Assembly (NCBI GenBank): GCA_030591285.1
Contig: JAUVBH010000069.1
Span: 1-7,700, forward strand
From: Thermoplasmatota archaeon
Lineage (GTDB): Archaea; Thermoplasmatota; Penumbrarchaeia; Penumbrarchaeales; Penumbrarchaeaceae
DNA: 7,700 bases
Direction of reading: 5' to 3'
The notes under the pieces were generated by a model. It was not told where the DNA came from, did not search any database, and saw only the letters and a program-made list of their open reading frames with translations. Below, in pieces: positions 6,766 through 7,700 of this stretch (positions are counted from its first letter, which is position 1; each line of letters opens with the position of its first letter). The position numbers and the translations under genes were made by a program.

Positions 6766-6774
6766 TATTATAAA
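6766..6774 (-). promoter_or_regulatory. TATA box of copA
   Basis: Read on the minus strand this is TTTATAATA, in the 80-bp gap between the bcp stop and the copA start. Archaeal spacing puts transcription initiation near 6743 and a leader of about 43 nt. It lets copA be transcribed independently of bcp, although no T-run separates the two genes and read-through is possible. Confidence 0.55.
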
Positions 6775-6780
6775 TCGGGA

Positions 6781-7257
6781 CTATTTCATGGATCTCAACG
6801 AACTGAGAACATCTTCCACATGTCCCTTTACCTTGACCTTGGGCCAAACTTTCTTAACGATCCCCTGGGGATCAAGTAGGAAAGTCGATCTTACAACTCC
6901 CAGGAACGATCTCCCGTAGAGCTTCTTTTCCTTCCAGGCCCCGAACTGTTCCAGAGCAATATGCTCGGGATCGCTCAGAAGCTTGACCTTGAGCTCATGT
7001 TTTCCTATGAACTTCAGATGACTTTGTTCAGAATCAGGACTGATACCAACGACATGAGCCCCTTCCTTCACAAAATCCTCAACTGCACAGGTGAAATCAA
7101 TTGCCTCAGTAGTGCAGCCAGGGGTATTGTCCTTGGGGTAGAAGTAGACCACTGTCCACTTCCCCATCAGATCGCCAGAGCAGATCTTCCTTCCCTGTTC
7201 ATCATTTAAACAGAACTTGGGGGCAATATCGCCCGCTTCCAATACCTTCTCTTCCAT
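6781..7257 (-). CDS. bcp: Peroxiredoxin of the Bcp/PrxQ type
   Basis: This 158-residue thiol peroxidase is full length for the family and is expected to reduce hydrogen peroxide and organic peroxides in the cytoplasm, using thioredoxin-like donors. The thioredoxin fold is recognisable: GDIAPKFCLNDEQG at the start, WTVVYFYPKDNTPGCTTE with peroxidatic Cys48 (residues 34-51), VVGISPDS (69-76), and GVVRSTFLLDPQG with the conserved active-site Arg123. The resolving Cys usual five residues after the peroxidatic one is replaced by Ile53. Cys57, nine residues on, and Cys16 and Cys26 are alternatives, or the enzyme works by a 1-Cys mechanism. The start has only a weak GAAGATG site. The neighbouring copper pump on the same strand fits a shared oxidative/metal stress role, though copA has its own promoter. 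Confidence 0.95.
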   Translation of the reverse strand: MEEKVLEAGDIAPKFCLNDEQGRKICSGDLMGKWTVVYFYPKDNTPGCTTEAIDFTCAVEDFVKEGAHVVGISPDSEQSHLKFIGKHELKVKLLSDPEHIALEQFGAWKEKKLYGRSFLGVVRSTFLLDPQGIVKKVWPKVKVKGHVEDVLSSLRSMK

Positions 7258-7417
7258 GTTATCATCTTCAATATGTATGGGATATTCGGTTTATTATTAA
7301 ATCGGGGCCCCTAACCCTTTAGCTTTGATATCGTGAAAGATCGAGTTGATCCCTATTAAAAACATTTATCGACAATACACCAATGGGTTTTTATAAGAAT
7401 TTCACCCATATAACCCC
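7258..7417. promoter_or_regulatory. Divergent promoter region between bcp and the recombinase-like gene
   Basis: These 160 bp hold no gene I can support. On the minus strand, TTAATAATAA (7291-7300) is a candidate TATA box for bcp, giving a start near 7268 and a leader of about 10 nt. Directly upstream of it lies an 8-bp palindrome GGGGCCCC (7304-7311). On the plus side is the TATA box of the recombinase-like gene, described separately. Confidence 0.45.
7383..7409 (+). promoter_or_regulatory. Inverted repeat framing the TATA box of the recombinase-like gene
   Basis: ATGGGT (7383-7388) and ACCCAT (7404-7409) are perfect inverted 6-mers, 21 bp centre to centre, about two helical turns. The TATA-like TTTATAAG (7390-7397) lies between them. 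Its centre is about 25 bp before the ATG at 7418, so the mRNA is probably leaderless, which agrees with the lack of a ribosome binding site. A dimeric regulator bound here would cover the TATA box. Confidence 0.45.
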
Positions 7418-7700
7418 ATGACTGAGATGAAGGAGATTATTGACCTGGATGCCTATCTGCAGTTATACAAGTCAGATAAAACGAGGGAGACCAAGCGGTC
7501 CGCCATGAAATCCTTCTTAAAATTCCATTATCCCGACGACGATGATATCAACGAATTGTCTCGACGGTATCTCTCTGATGATCGTAATCATTACACGGAC
7601 CTTCAAGATTGGTTATTGAACCTGGATGTTGGAGGGATGGGGCAACACCAATACAAATCACACATATCCGTATGGTTCCAAGAGAATGATATTGAGATAT
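7418..7700 (+). CDS. Tyrosine recombinase-like protein, N-terminal domain (3' partial)
   Basis: Ninety-four codons are visible and the frame is open at the window end. The product looks like the SAM-like core-binding domain of XerC/XerD-type tyrosine recombinases. A short helix (IIDLDAYLQLYKS) is followed by a segment in which recruited strands would be traversed (KTRETKRSAMKSFLKFHYP), an acidic linker (PDDDDINELSRRYLSD), and a last helix pair (LQDWLLNL, then HQYKSHISVWFQENDIEI), resembling the usual YSPSTINNYLSALRSFF stretch. The catalytic domain with its Arg/His/Tyr residues would lie beyond the window, so catalytic competence cannot be judged. ATG 7418 is chosen from its distance to the TATA box, which implies a leaderless mRNA; an in-frame ATG at 7427 is an alternative. 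It is divergent from bcp. It could be a chromosomal Xer protein or the integrase of an integrated element. Confidence 0.55.
   Translation, partial: MTEMKEIIDLDAYLQLYKSDKTRETKRSAMKSFLKFHYPDDDDINELSRRYLSDDRNHYTDLQDWLLNLDVGGMGQHQYKSHISVWFQENDIEI

Noticed and set aside
7304..7365. Possible partial tRNA or attachment site next to the recombinase-like gene
   Set aside because: The GAGTTGATCCC stretch only loosely resembles a T-arm, and no acceptor stem, anticodon arm or direct repeat could be assembled.

Overview
This 7.7 kb window most likely comes from an archaeon, probably a mesophilic euryarchaeote related to Thermoplasmatota or Methanomassiliicoccales. The archaeal call rests on TATA-like boxes about 25 bp upstream of inferred transcript starts (7390-7397 on +, 6766-6774 on -), an apparently leaderless gene at 7418, and GGTGA/GGAGG ribosome binding sites inside the minus-strand cluster. 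The narrower placement is inference, based on a formate-tetrahydrofolate ligase in an archaeal-looking context.

Left part (1-2227), visibly AT-rich: the 3' part of a left-handed beta-helix acyltransferase resembling LpxD, then a structurally complete insertion sequence of about 1.78 kb. The element has 12-bp perfect terminal inverted repeats (450-461 and 2216-2227) around one DDE transposase gene of the IS1182 type. The left repeat contains the stop codon of the acyltransferase gene, so the insertion has redefined the end of that gene.

Central part (2284-7257), more GC-rich, all on the minus strand. In transcription order: a Bcp/PrxQ peroxiredoxin, a two-HMA-domain Cu(+) P1B-type ATPase (CopA), a 55-residue free-standing YHS metal-binding protein, an unannotated 36-codon small gene, and formate-tetrahydrofolate ligase. 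CopA, YHS, the small gene and fhs are tightly spaced (1, 8 and 37 nt gaps) and probably form one transcript from a TATA-containing promoter with a GC-rich inverted repeat at the expected transcription start. CopA and YHS make a copper-handling pair, and Bcp beside them suggests a metal/peroxide stress group. The fhs gene is metabolically unrelated (one-carbon supply to the folate pool) but appears to ride on the same transcript.

Right part (7258-7700): a 160-bp divergent promoter region, then the 5' end of a plus-strand gene whose product looks like the N-terminal SAM-like (core-binding) domain of a tyrosine recombinase. It runs off the window. Its TATA box is framed by a perfect 6-bp inverted repeat with 21 bp centre-to-centre spacing, a candidate operator.

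No rRNA, tRNA or CRISPR array is visible. I found no clearly new multi-gene system. The least explained items are the 36-codon gene, the two operator-like inverted repeats, and the LpxD-like enzyme in an apparently archaeal genome.
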